From NCBI GenBank assembly GCA_015178975.1, contig WHVD01000019.1, positions 124,001-188,000 on the forward strand: a stretch of 64,000 nt of DNA, in the 5' to 3' direction. The stretch is from Hysterangium stoloniferum (lineage: Eukaryota; Basidiomycota; Agaricomycetes; Hysterangiales; Hysterangiaceae). Below, piece by piece: positions 1-11,894 of the stretch. The notes under the pieces were generated by a model. That model was not told the origin of the DNA and did no database searches. It saw only the letters and a list, made by a program, of their open reading frames with translations. Within the stretch, counting starts at the first letter, position 1; each line of letters opens with the position of its first letter. The translations under genes were made by a program, and so were the position numbers.

Positions 1-2471
1 GGGGGAAAGGTATTCTGAGTAGGAGAAGGTCGTGGCGAGCCTGTGAGATCGATGATTCCAACCATGTCGCCAGGAGAATGTCTGGCTGGAGCTCGTGAGT
101 CCAGCGGCGGTCGTCGACGATGGGTTGCTTGGATATCTGCTGGAAACAATAAGTTATGTTACATATTAACGCACGATGCAAATACTTGCCCTCTACAGCA
201 CGATCAAGCTCAATCAGTTCCGTATTCTTAATAACAACATATTGACTCCGCAGCAACCCGTCCTCTTCAGTCTCACCGGACAGATCTGGTGTCACTGAAG
301 ATGGCCGGCGTCCCGCAGGTGACGCTTCAGAGCGTGGGCGAGATCTACCACCACACAGGGTCAGACTATAAATGCATAGTTTATCGGGATCGTATACATA
401 CCCTCCTTGTTCGCGATCTTTGCCCCAGCTCTCCCTTCGACCCAAAGCACCAGCAGCTCCATCTTTCGATGTTCTCCGGAAAAGCACCCTGAACGGTAAT
501 GTGCAGTCAGCCTTAGATACATTAACCCCATGCCCAGAACGGTAGATTCCATCCACGCCTCTGCCTTACTAGAAAAACGGTGTAGAACTTACTTGTTTTG
601 GGGCATGACCTTATGCTCAAGTAACCCTGGGCTTGGAGCATCTCGGGCATAATCAGGAGAATATCGTGTGACAACAGGCTCAGGCGGCGGCGGCGGCGAA
701 GGAGGCACCTCCCGTGGAACTTGGCGTGGTGACGAAGGGTTTGACCCTGTCGCGTTTGTCGGCGTTCTAACATGAGCCTCAGGGTCCGACTCCGCTTCTC
801 TTTCCGCCTTCTCGCGAGCAGCAGCTCTCAATGCCGCTTTTGCCAACATCTTTTCTTTCGCAGCGAGCCGCGCACGTCCTCTCGCGGATAGATCCATGGT
901 TGGCGACCGCTCGCCTTCATCCGGTGTAGGCTGAGGTGGAATAGCAGGTGCAGGGCGGTTCGCAACAGGAATCTCCTGCCGTACGTTGGCGGTAACATCC
1001 GACGCCCGTTCATCTTGCTCTTCATCCCCACCTTCCCCAGTGGAGACTGAGTGGTCTGGCGGGATTGTGGAAGAGAACTTGGACTTGCGTAATCCTTCGC
1101 TACTGAAAAATTCGTCGAAACTGGCTCGCTCTACGGGGTGATGAACGAGGAGCCGACGCATGAGAGCTTTGAGGTCGGGTGAGACAACCTGTTGCATCTT
1201 TTCGTGCGCTCGAGTATTACCCATTCCAGGCTGAAAGATGACTTAGCGAGCCTCCTTAAGGTATTGGATAAACTATACCTGATAATAAGGGCTCTTAGGA
1301 TTCATTGGATTTAAGGGATGGTTCGGATGTGATTCGTCCTCATCAGGAAACTTGATGCCTTTAGACGACTCAATCTTTCAGAGAACGTGAGCCCATGGGT
1401 CGCGACAAACTTCATAAAGTTACCTTTCTTAGTAAATCGATATGATTCTGTGCTCGAAATGGTGGTTTGCCAACGCTCATCTCGTACAGAACCGCTCCGA
1501 CAGACCACAGGTCAGCTTTCGCGTCGTACTTCTCATATCGCAAGATCTCAGGAGCCATATACAGACTTGATACGGACGTGAACATTAAAGAAACGTGAGA
1601 ATATCACAAATACGTACGGGCTGCCACATAATGTTTCTGCCATCATGGCGTTTGGTAAAATACGCGCAAATCCAAAATCAGCGACCTTGAGTACTGGTAT
1701 ACCAAGTGGATGGCCACGGGCGTGATCAGTGGCTGTGGATGGAGTCAGGAGGAGATTCTGCGGTTTAATGTCACGATGTATAAGATTCCGAGATCGAAGA
1801 AATTTGAGTGCACGAGCTGTAAGTGGATTACTTAATGTGATCAATATATATGAAACATCGAGTCCGAACCTAATTGGCGTAAAAAGCACCGCACGCAACG
1901 TTCGTCCAAACCACCCGTCCGTGGATGTGGGTAGTATATGACTGGCGCATCGGGAGATGGAGAATATTCCAATCCTTCTATCTTTCCCCTCCGCTTGATG
2001 TACTGCGAGAGATCACCGCCAGCGCAAAATTCCATGATGAGGTGTATGTGAGTGGGAGAACGCTGCGCGACCAGCAAATCAGCAAGGGGGCTAATAATCA
2101 AAGAAAAATGCTACATACAACGATGTCGGTTAATAAGGTTATGTGTTTATGGGAGAGTTGTTTCAGAATGTCAATCTCGGACTTGAGATTATCAAGGAGC
2201 TTCGATGTTAAGATCGAACGCGAGACTGCTTTGATTGCGACTGCTTTGTGCGTTGCCTGCGTTCGAAAACGTTCGTCAATCGCTATACCCAGTCGGATTT
2301 CTTTATAACACACACCTCGTGGTAGCCCTTGTACACTGTCGCGAATGAACCTTTGCCAATCTCTTGTCCGATTATATACGGTTTAAGGTCGTCGTCTTCT
2401 GGGCGACGACTACTGCTAGAGGCCTTGGATGGGGATGCCTGAGCCTGCGCAGGCGACGCAGAAGGCGCCAT
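1..2471 (-). CDS. ATG1: Autophagy-initiating Ser/Thr kinase Atg1 (5' part, runs off window)
   Basis: Atg1/ULK kinase, which starts autophagosome formation. The ATG at 2471 opens an alanine/serine-rich leader followed by the kinase domain. Visible motifs are the glycine loop GKGSFATV, lysine VAIK, catalytic [14 protein letters not shown], and the APE region after TLCGSP. The insert around GLEYSPSP and [12 protein letters not shown] is typical of fungal Atg1. Introns read as 2257-2315, 2063-2118, 1817-1869, 1566-1617 and 1375-1423, with further ones near 1230-1275, 490-600 and 365-425. A GC-AG intron fits 140-189. After the kinase end ([12 protein letters not shown]) comes a low-complexity linker rich in Ala, Pro, Ser and Glu. 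The C-terminal domain lies beyond position 1. The motif order and insert make the family assignment strong; exact exon ends in the linker are less sure. Confidence 0.9.
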
Positions 2472-2960
2472 ACTGGATATGGACCAAGGTTGTAGTTCGA
2501 GTAGAACCTACAAACCGCAAGCAGTTCGTGGGGAAGAGGGGTGAATGACTAAGAATCTGACTAAGCTACTCACTATCACATCATCTTCGTGGGGGAAAGT
2601 ATTAAATCAGATTGTACAAAGGTTATTGGGGAAGGCCGGAAATGGATTCCCGCTTCCCCTTTGTTCATCTTAGCGGAGTGATCTACCGTGATTGAGTACT
2701 TGGAATTAGAAAAAGATTCTTCACATCAGCTTTCCCCTTGTATAAACGTGCCTAGAAGGTGTGAAGTAAGACTGCATGTGACACCTCAACCGACCTTGTC
2801 TCTTTATCCATTTCAATTTCCCATTGTTACAGTGATGCTGCCATCACTGAACTATCCTTCAGTACTTGTTGCTATGGAAGGGGAATAGATTTACTGGATT
2901 TCCTTTGGAACATTGAAGTACACCATTCTAATCGTTCTTTCCGTGTTCGAATTCTGTTGG
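2472..2960. other. ATG1 upstream region
   Basis: Upstream of the ATG1 start codon, presumably holding its promoter and 5' UTR. I see no other gene, repeat or clear TATA box here. Short open frames show no family features. Confidence 0.4.
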
Positions 2961-2974
2961 GCAATATGTACTTT

Positions 2975-3222
2975 TCTCAATCCTGAGGGTGAGATACTTA
3001 TCAAGGCATAGCGATGGGTCGCACGGGCGATAAAGTAGCTTCCCAAGTTTTGACTTCTTCTCCGGGAATGTATACGAGCATCAGAGCTATAAAGTTGAAA
3101 TCAAATAATTACACATAACCGCCATGTATAATATATATGAGTTAGTGCGATGAAAATGTCGCCCTTGTACGAACTGCTTGCATTAGCTCCATTTGGTAAT
3201 TATTTAGCTGAGATGGTTCCTT
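2975..3222 (-). pseudogene. Degenerate duplicate of acyl-CoA oxidase 5' end
   Basis: This stretch resembles the 5' region of the downstream oxidase gene (about 7625-7986) in the same orientation. Shared runs include 'catcagagctataaagt' against 'catcagagatataaagt', 'gtgcgatgaaaatgtcgc' against 'ggcgcggtgaaaacgtcg', and 'agctccatttgg' against 'agctcgatttgg'. It covers exon 1, intron 1 and the start of exon 2. The match at 2990-3040 to the 'cgatgggt' region of exon 2 is weaker and not contiguous, so pieces are missing. The reading frame is broken and no full oxidase follows. It is best read as the scar of a partial tandem duplication. Confidence 0.6.
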
Positions 3223-5870
3223 TGAAGATATGACGAAAGAAAGGAACTTGAGGTGTGGAAAGAAAGGCCATCGGAGCTTATATAGAGTCCTGGGGGGATG
3301 GGCCCGGATGGCAGGAAACAGCCTGCCAATTCAAAAAGACCAATGTGCAGTGAGGGTTGCACCTATCACTAATTTTAGGGTGAGGGAATCGGGCTTGGTC
3401 TGTGGAACTTTAGGTGAAGAATCATTAGCACCTGAATGAAAAATTTCAACTATCTTGCCACCAAAGACCCATTCAAGTCTCATAAAAAGCAGAGGAGCAA
3501 GGGAATTAATTCTAAGCGATCCTTTCAAAGGTTCTCAACAACTTGAAGTCACCGGGGTTGCAGTCATTACGAGAAGTTAGAGCTTAGGGCCAGAGGAAAA
3601 CGTACACGCACGCCACACTGCCGCCACTCCGGTGTGATCAGTTCAGTGAAATGCAACAAGTACATAAAGTCGCTAGCACTGTACGCTGCATGCTACATAT
3701 CAACCTGTGTAATTACTCGGCATTCAAAGTTTCAGAGCATTCAAGCAGCGACGACTCTGTGGCTTAATGTCTGGATGGCACACGCATCTCAAAATAAAGT
3801 AAGGAATGTAAATGCCATGGAATGCAAGGGATGCAATTAGAATATTACACAGCTGTGGCGAGGTGATCATATGATTGGTATGGTCTTCGTCGTTCCGAGT
3901 CGTGCTTCGGCAATTGAAAGGCTATGCACCAGTATAGATAAGCGAACTACTACATGTCCATAATAGGCCTCCGAAATTGAGAATATGATATAATATCCTG
4001 TTATGGACACAAAGGTTCCTTCACATTCCGCCGAGACGAGTAACTGGCTCAGCAACGCCGGCGACCCGGAGCTTATCTCAACCGCTCTCGGGCAAATATG
4101 ATTTCCAATGGCCCGCCATTAGATTTATATATTTAATTTTTGCTCATCCTCCCCTTTTACATGCAAAATATATGTTAAAAATAAAATTCCTGTGTAAGGC
4201 CCCTTGTAAAGCATAGTTGCAGTTAGTGACGAGAAGAACGGAAATAGTTACTTTATCATATATAATCATTTGAGACCTTCCCAATTGGAAAGTTCTTGAG
4301 GATCCGGACACGTGTCCATTGCTACGAGGCGGCAGTGCACGGGGGCAATGGTACATACTACACAAGGACTCAGGAACACACCATGGGTGTGCAGAGGAAG
4401 CTCTGCATTGTCGAACAATAACCACAACCCCTCAACCCCCGTTACAAAGAATTAATTCAAATGTTGAAAAATGGATGTATGTGCCAGAGGGGGGGCCGTC
4501 GATGAACACTGACATTAGTGGGACTGGCGTTGGCATATTGTTTTATCTACAGACAGTGCTACTGCGTAATTTTTCAGAGAATTTAATTCGTACTTGTACA
4601 TTTATCAAATTTTGTAAAAGCCTGCATCTGTACACGACCAGGATCAATGAAATTGCGGGTTTGAGGTGCACATTCATCGCCCTGAATACGTCAATGACAG
4701 CCACTAAGCCCCAATCGCACCACAAGCCAGCTCCCATGAACAAACCGTCAAGTTATTGGAACAAAAGTGATGTCCGACGGTCTCTGCAATGCGTTAATGG
4801 TGCTTTATCTGCTTTATCTTTCTTGGATCGTTGTCTTTTCCTCTTTACCGGCCTGCAATCAATTCCTCGAAGAAGGGGCCAACTTATTGCGTCTGAGCTC
4901 TATCAAACGGCACTGTACCATTTCCTTCTTCATATTCACCTTATTAGGAGGAGCTGACACATTTGTAAGCCATTTGGCGTGAGATTCAAATGCAATTGTC
5001 GTACTTTGAGATCGTTCAATGCTTTGAAGACAGGCTGCAATTGTCGACTGGGTTATGGCGATTATTATCTTGGTCACCTACACGGCCATGAGTCTGAGGG
5101 ATTATTCACCGCTCCCGCAGCGTTAGGCCTCGAAATGCTATAGATTCAAGTGAAACAATTGCAGAGGCACGTCCTGGCTCGTAATCCTCATCTCCAATGC
5201 AGGGCGACAAATTGAAGGCCACTGAGCCAATTGATATAGTAAAACCCGTCATAGACGATGTCATTTGTGCCAGTTGGAACAGAAACTTCAGATGTGCTAC
5301 AAGTTCAAGCCTAAATAGGAAGAGCCTTAGACATCTACATTGTCAAGTCGTTGCAAGTCTCACTCGGACCTTTCAAATGGAACCTCGGCGAAAACCTACA
5401 GCAAAGGAGAAACGAGCTATGTATGAAGCCAGGGTGCAGAACCATTTGAAAGAGTGGATGTGCCAAGGAACACGGTTGGGTTCACTGTCTCCTCTTTAGC
5501 GCAAGGTCAAATTGAAAGTTAAACCGCCCTACAATGCATTAGTCAGATGTACTCAGTGGCATCACCCATACTATCTGATACGCCGTGCTCCAAATTTTCA
5601 TTGCGATTGATTATCTTTCACTGAGGTCCATAGAGATCCTACTTAGCTCAAATTAAAGTACATTTCGTTTGACATATATTCCGTTTGACATCTGTTGCTC
5701 GTACTAGAGGCAAATGGATAAGTAGTTACATGAGCATGCGCAGTAGTCTACTTTATATATATATTATTGTCCTACTATTCAAGTCGTGCCCAGCTACTTG
5801 CCGTTAGTGGCGCCGTGATTCTGTCCAGACACCTAAGCTCGCGCCCACTAACTAATTACAAGGGAAGTGG
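3223..5870. other. Intergenic region, no gene recognised
   Basis: About 2.6 kb between the oxidase 3' end and the duplicated oxidase fragment. Open frames up to 212 codons exist (4319-4957), but they lack recognisable motifs, plausible intron structure or coding composition. Nothing here can be supported as a gene. A short TA run sits at 5754-5766, just beyond the oxidase stop codon. Confidence 0.45.
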
Positions 5871-7986
5871 TCACAATTTAGCCTGGAGAATAGGGCGAGT
5901 ATATTTCGAAAAACCTTCCGCCTCAACACCGCCAGTCTTTGTGCTACCCTGGTTGATGGGGAGCTGGCGAGTCCAAGAGAGCATCCTTTCGTACACATTC
6001 CCGTCTTTTTGGCCCAGGGCGGATTGCAAGCTTGCATCAGAGAAGTTCCACGCATCAGTCAACGCAACCGCTTCAGGAACGAGCTTTGACAACGACACGT
6101 TGACGAGCGACCGTATCGTTCGAAGTTGGTTTGGAGAAATGTAGGAGTCCTCAAAAAATCCAATTGCTCCGATCGAGAAAGGGCTTTCGATGGTGGTCAA
6201 CGCAAATAAATCACAAAGCTGTTTTAGTGCGTTGCGAATGGGGGCATCTTGTATCTGAGATACCGCACGCACAAAGCCTTCTAGCACATAGTATTCGATA
6301 TGCGCACGCGCGGCACATATGAGACCCATCATATGTCTGTTCCACGCGTCGGAGAACGACAATCTCTCTTGTGTTAGGCTGTGATTAAGAAGAGTCTCGC
6401 ATTCGGAAATCAAACGGACAGCGCGATGGCGAAAAATGGATAGTTGAACATCCGGATTAAAGAATGCATCCCCTTCACTGGGGCAGCGGCTAGAAGGCGC
6501 TGATAACAATTCTTGATAGCCATCAACCAGATACGCCATCTCCTGATCAACTTTCTCGCCTCGCCTAATAGCTGCTGCACATTTCATGAGGTACCGGGCC
6601 GTCTGCTGGTACATGACATAATTTTCCCCCTCTAATGTAGGAATGGAAGACACCGTGGTGACGATTTCGGGAAATCCAGATAAGGCGGAATATCCGTGGC
6701 CACCACAACACTTCCGTGCATCTTCACTGCCGTCTGCAGCCGTCTGCGAAGCATAGGCCTTCAGACCAGCCGAAGTAGCGTGCGCATATGCAAGAGTGCT
6801 ATTGTCACCCTGTTTCTGTCGGGAAACAAGATCCTCATAGTGCGAGTGACAAGGACGGTGGGCAAAGAGAATTGCGAACGCACGGGACATTAGGGTCAGT
6901 AGTCTGTACTGTTGCGACTTGAAGGACATGATAGTAGCTTCCTTGGAGTTGTTCGAATCGAATGTAAGGTTTCCCTGCTCTCTGACAACAGAATATCGAA
7001 TGGCAATGGTCGCGGCTTGTGCCAGTTGGAAGGCAACGGCATAAATAATTCCGACACGAGTATATACCATTGTGGCATAAGCGTGTTTGTTGTGCGAGTT
7101 TTCGTTTTTTGTGTAGGTACCGTCTTTGGAGACAAAGCAGTTACGCATCAGCAAATGCCTGCGGGGGATGCGAACGTGGTTGAATACAGCGTAGCCATTG
7201 TCACCGCTGTTCATTCCGAACTTCAAGCCAATATCGCCTAGTTCTAGTCCAGGGATAGGCTTGAAGTCCTCAAGCGACCTTAACTGGACCATGAATGGAT
7301 GCACGCCATAATCTTTGGCATCGATGATCAGTCGCGCCATTACAATGGCATGCGAAGATGAAAATCCCAGCCCTCCCGGCCAGTACTTTGTAGATGACGT
7401 TGTGGGAGAATGAATCACAAATTCGTCGGTGACACGATCGAAGGTGGCAGTCGTTTCGAGACCTCTAAGGAATGTTCCGTGTCCTAATTCTGTTTGACAG
7501 TAGGCACCAATTATCCTACCGGATGAAGCGAGAGGCATCCAATTTGCCAATTGTTCCTCGTCAGCTTGGAGTGTCAAAGTAGTCTTGAACATCAATTCGT
7601 GTATCCCGAAGGGTGACGTATTTATTAACGAATAACGATGGGTGGCGAACTTGAAAGGTCCATCAGGGTGACGGACGTTCTCGTCCATTATTGCCTTTCC
7701 AAATCGAAGTCCCTCGTGGTATAGGGACGTACGATCCATTTCACCGTACATAGTGGGGAGCTTGGAACTATCAGATAGTGATAAAGTCGATTCTAGACGC
7801 GAAAAAGCGTTTTCCCGAGCTTTAACAGCTTCTTCGCTGGACATGTGTGTGTAAACATCAGAGATATAAAGTCGTACTTATGATAAATCACACATACCTG
7901 CCGTAGATAATATGTGCAAGTTGGCGCGGTGAAAACGTCGCTGTAGAGCGAGCTTTCTCCATCAGCTCGATTTGGCGGTTGGGCAT
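5871..7986 (-). CDS. Peroxisomal acyl-CoA oxidase
   Basis: FAD-dependent acyl-CoA oxidase, the first step of peroxisomal beta-oxidation (acyl-CoA to trans-2-enoyl-CoA plus H2O2). Exon 1 is 7898-7986, opening with MPNRQIELMEKARS. A 61-nt intron follows (7837-7897), and exon 2 is 7836-5871, giving about 684 residues, normal for the family. The ATG at 7844 lies in the intron and is not the start. Landmarks are the FAD/substrate region GAYCQTELGHGTFLRGLETTA, KYWPGGLG, and the C-terminal half motif CCGGHGYSALSGFPEIV, with the glutamate in LEGENYVM. The protein ends LQAKL, whose last three residues are a PTS1 peroxisomal targeting signal. A 3' splice-like sequence just before the ATG leaves room for a short upstream exon or a 5' UTR intron. 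No frameshifts are seen. Confidence 0.93.
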
Positions 7987-10871
7987 CCTATTGGAAGGTA
8001 CGGTAAGTTAGCAGACTAAACAAGTGGAGATCTCAGAGGAAGAATAATTATTTATATGGCAAAGATGGCGCTTGTAAGAATTAAATGCCTTTTTGTCGTG
8101 TAGTCTCGTCCATCAGTTTTTAAGGTTTCAAGCCGAAAAATATTGCACAAATTAGCAGCCTTCGGCTGTTCTTGACCCCGACGGAGTCCACAATTTGAAG
8201 AGAGCACAGCATGAGATAGCTTTTTAGGCTTGGTTGATGTGCCTGTCAGTGAGAACCTGCCATTGCCGTCGACATAAAAAGAAATAACTGATTCAGGTGT
8301 TATATTTCATCATATTCAGTCGAGCAATCAATACACAAAATCATGCGCAGTCACCTAAAGGTACAATCTGTCATAAGTCGTGTTATTCGTGGGGTGAGAG
8401 GTGGGGAATGGGGTAAGAGTATGATCGCGGAGTGGTTACGGTGTCCTACTCCACAAGAGCCTCCCGTACTTGGTAATTGAGCTCCTTGACAGCCAATCAT
8501 TCACACTTACCCGTGCCACCATTTTGGATGTAAAATTGAAATTCACAGGACTAACAGCGATTCACAATTACCCGTTGGTGGAAGCGCCAACTTGAAGGTG
8601 AACTGGTAAGAATGTTTAAACTCTGACAAACCCGTTGTAACCCCCGTTTTCTCGTTTTCAGGTTCCAGTGACGTGGGAAGAAATTACAAACTCACAGCGA
8701 AACATCTACCCGATATCCCCAATTAGTTACACATTGCTGTTTCAGGTCACCTGGCGTCTTCCGGCTCCGCTTTCCGTTTGGAACAAGTGTCGAAAGAAGT
8801 TAAAACGGTCTGAAAATATGGTAGTCTAACGGCTGCCGCTGCTAAGGGCTGTCAGATGTTCATTTTGAAATTCGTTTACACCAAGCTAAGCCGTCAAGCG
8901 GGGAAATTCTGATTTCAGTGATTTCGTCAGTGTAATTGACCCGAACTTGTAAGTGACACATCAACCAAACACATCAGTAAATCGGCTCAGCGGGACAACG
9001 GCATCCTTGGGGGAATGGAAAAGAGCCTCGGCCACTAATGCTACTAGCATAATTAACAGTCTCAGTCAGCAGCCGGTCCGGGATACAGTTAGGGAACAAA
9101 AGGGTCTACTTACTTCACTTTGTGTTCTATATTCACGGCATAACCATACCAGTCATGACTGCGTATCACCAGGCATACATCAGAGATGGTTTCGCCTGCG
9201 GGATCTAGCTTTCGTATATGATTGGATAGCATAAGCGCCCGTTCCACCTGACCGTCCACACTATAAATAAACACGAAAGTGGATAAACCTCTTCTGACTA
9301 CCAAGAGGGGCTAAGCCTAGCCGCAGTGTACGCCCATTCAAACGTTCACTAGCTGTTATCAATTTTAAATGCTTCCTAATGTTCCTAAGTTCATCCGGCA
9401 CGTGCCCTTAACAGGGTACTGCTGAGGACGACCAACGTTCGGTCATCGATAAAAAAGGTAAATGAAAAGACCTCATCATTTTCGTTTTCTGCTGCTGCAA
9501 GGAGAATGCATGGGTTAGTGCGGGGGGTCGTGATCCGCGAGGCTTAGGAATATTTTAGAGTCTCGGAAAATTGTGAGATCTGGCTTTTTGTAAATCGAGC
9601 TCACATTGGCTCTTGTTTTTGGCTAGTGAATGGTCACTCGAGCTTGGAGTCTGATTATCGTTTTAGCTGACACTAGCTATTAATAGTAACTAGAAGCCGT
9701 ACAGCTGATATTTAAACATTTGATTATTACTATCCTGCAAATATTTGTTATCAGGAACTGCCGTGTGACTCAAAGAGATTGTGATCTCAGATTTGAATGA
9801 TCGGAATTTGGAGTTTTCGGGTTGAACGAACTTAGTGTTAACTTTTCGGCGAAAATATGACCAGACCTATAGAGGGCGAGCGCAATATTGTCTGAGTGAT
9901 ATTGTTGGTTATAAACGCATAGGGGGGTCACATGCGTAACTACGGGGATTTATATACTAATAACAAGAGCGGTAATGAATGTGAGCATTAGTGCCCCCGG
10001 TGTAAGGCCCAAAAATCTAACACTTAGAAACACATACATATATGTAGCCAAGCAATTGACCCAGCTGAGAGGTCTGCCGAGTGATCGGGCATTGGCCTAC
10101 TAGTCTGCCACCTTAGGAACATCGCGTACAGTCAGAATTGATAAGGACTACTGTGCACTGATTAAGGCCGGGTTATGAATGATGTATCATTTCCAACCTT
10201 CTCAAATTAACCTAAATATTACGAACGCATTACGAACATCTTGCGATCCATGTCTCCTGCTATACATGACACATCTTCTTGATGTGCCTTTATGGAGTCC
10301 ATGGCTCCCTACGGTGGTACAAACTTTTTCCTCCCGCATCCAGCTTAAGATTGGGTCCACACGCACTTCAAGCCTCGTCAGCGAGTTTAATCCACTTACA
10401 ACAGCCGTCCTTGAGTGCTGTCCAAACCTTCCGAAGGTCCTTGTGGGATCTGGCCTTTTCAGAATTGACTATGTTGGGGAGTGGAAGCACTTCGTGTTTC
10501 CTTAGGCGTATTAGTTGTGAGCGCTCATGCCTGTGGCCGTTCAGACTCTCCTTCGGGCTGTTCATCATTATGCCAGTTGTCACTATAGAAGTGAGCTGAG
10601 AATACTATATTACATACTAATGGACCATTATAAAATTAAAGCGAGCAAAATAAGGGAGACATTGAGCTTAAAATGGGATCATTATCAAGTTCAAAATAAG
10701 TCTTGCCAAGTGGTTGTTCTTGACTCGTCTTCGTAACGTGAAAACGGGCGGATGAACCAAAACTGTCTAGAAAAGGGAGAGCTCGGCAGCATCCTACCAC
10801 CGGGCCCAACTCCACACAAGGGGAAGAGTGGATATATTTGGAGACGACGTTACGTCTCCTAAACGTGAAAA
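7987..10871. other. Intergenic region upstream of acyl-CoA oxidase
   Basis: About 2.9 kb with no recognisable gene or transposon on either strand. Open frames are short and overlap in opposite directions. The part next to 7987 should hold the oxidase promoter. Nothing else can be supported. Confidence 0.4.
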
Positions 10872-10910
10872 ATGAACCCCCAACATGAACCCCCAACATG
10901 AACCCCCAAC
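10872..10910. repeat. Three tandem copies of a 13-bp repeat
   Basis: The unit ATGAACCCCCAAC occurs three times head to tail without mismatch. It lies in intergenic sequence and has no evident function. Confidence 0.85.
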
Positions 10911-11439
10911 GCTCCCCCACTGACATCAATCTGTCAAAAACTTGCCGTCCTATTGTGTGACAGAAGCTTGATTCGAACATAAATAGTAGTGGGGTAGGGG
11001 GAATGGTGACTTTTTATTAAGTTTTTTTTGCAGGGTACTGTGAATGGAGTAGTATGACTAGGAGAAGAATATAGTAAGCGACGATAAAGATACAACAACT
11101 CCCTTACTATTACGGAAGTGCGGGCTCTGTCAAAGAAAACGGTCGGAAGACCAATCCTCTCAAACACATCAAAGCCCAGAGTAGAAGAGCAGCCATGCGA
11201 TACGTGTTTAGAGTTTTGTTGTTCACACCAAAGAATACGCAGGGCACAGCTATATGACATAAAACAAGCCATGAAAACAAATAAAAAATTCAAGGATTGT
11301 ACCGTCGTTCCAGGAGAAACTGCAAGTTACTAATATCCTGGAAATTACATAAATGGTAATGCGGTTGGTTACTCACTGTGTAGTGAAAGGATGAACGGTA
11401 AGTGGTTTATTTGTATGTGCGAAGTCAGCGAACCAAGTC

Positions 11440-11775
11440 AACGGAGCCGTGCATACGTATATAAATGTATTAAAAAAAAAAAGATCTTAAAGAGGTTGGG
11501 TTCGTTTTTTTTACTCAAATCACTCCCCATTATCCTCGGCACCCACAAGGGCCTTGAAGCCCTAGCTGAGTTCGTCGCCGCCTCCGACGCTTTCCGGAAA
11601 GCATAACCGGGCCACCATCCCCGCCCTCCCCTTCCCTACATTTGACCCTCTTGCCCATACCAACCAGCTATATACATATCTTGCCGCCCCCCACCTACCA
11701 TTAGGGGTACTTTTCTCCCAACCGCTATGTATCTTAGTTATGCGACGCGGTATATAAATGTATTAAAAAAAAGAC
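11440..11775 (+). mobile_element. Possible 5'-truncated non-LTR retrotransposon 3' ends
   Basis: Two closely spaced A-tails follow nearly the same sequence: 'tatataaatgtattaaaa' at about 11458-11481 and again at 11751-11773. Between them an open frame ends near 11606 in a peptide including THKGLEALAEFVAASDAF, which resembles the tail region of fungal non-LTR retrotransposon proteins, followed by a C-rich 3' UTR-like stretch. This suggests two truncated LINE-like insertions, one behind the other. The assignment rests on a short peptide and the A-tails only. Confidence 0.4.
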
Positions 11776-11894
11776 ACTGTCACGTGACGCTGACAGTACT
11801 TGGACACCTCAATTACCTCATCCATTGATATTCTAGAATCTCTGTTGAAGACGGAGGAGTGTTACTTCTGCCATATCTTTTGATAAGATACAAC

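Noticed and set aside
4319..4957. 212-codon open frame in the ATG1-oxidase spacer
   Set aside because: It has no recognisable motif, an opposing overlapping frame and unremarkable composition.
7836..7844. ATG at 7844 as the acyl-CoA oxidase start
   Set aside because: It falls in a well-formed intron (7837-7897); the upstream exon supplies the conserved N-terminal segment MEKARS.
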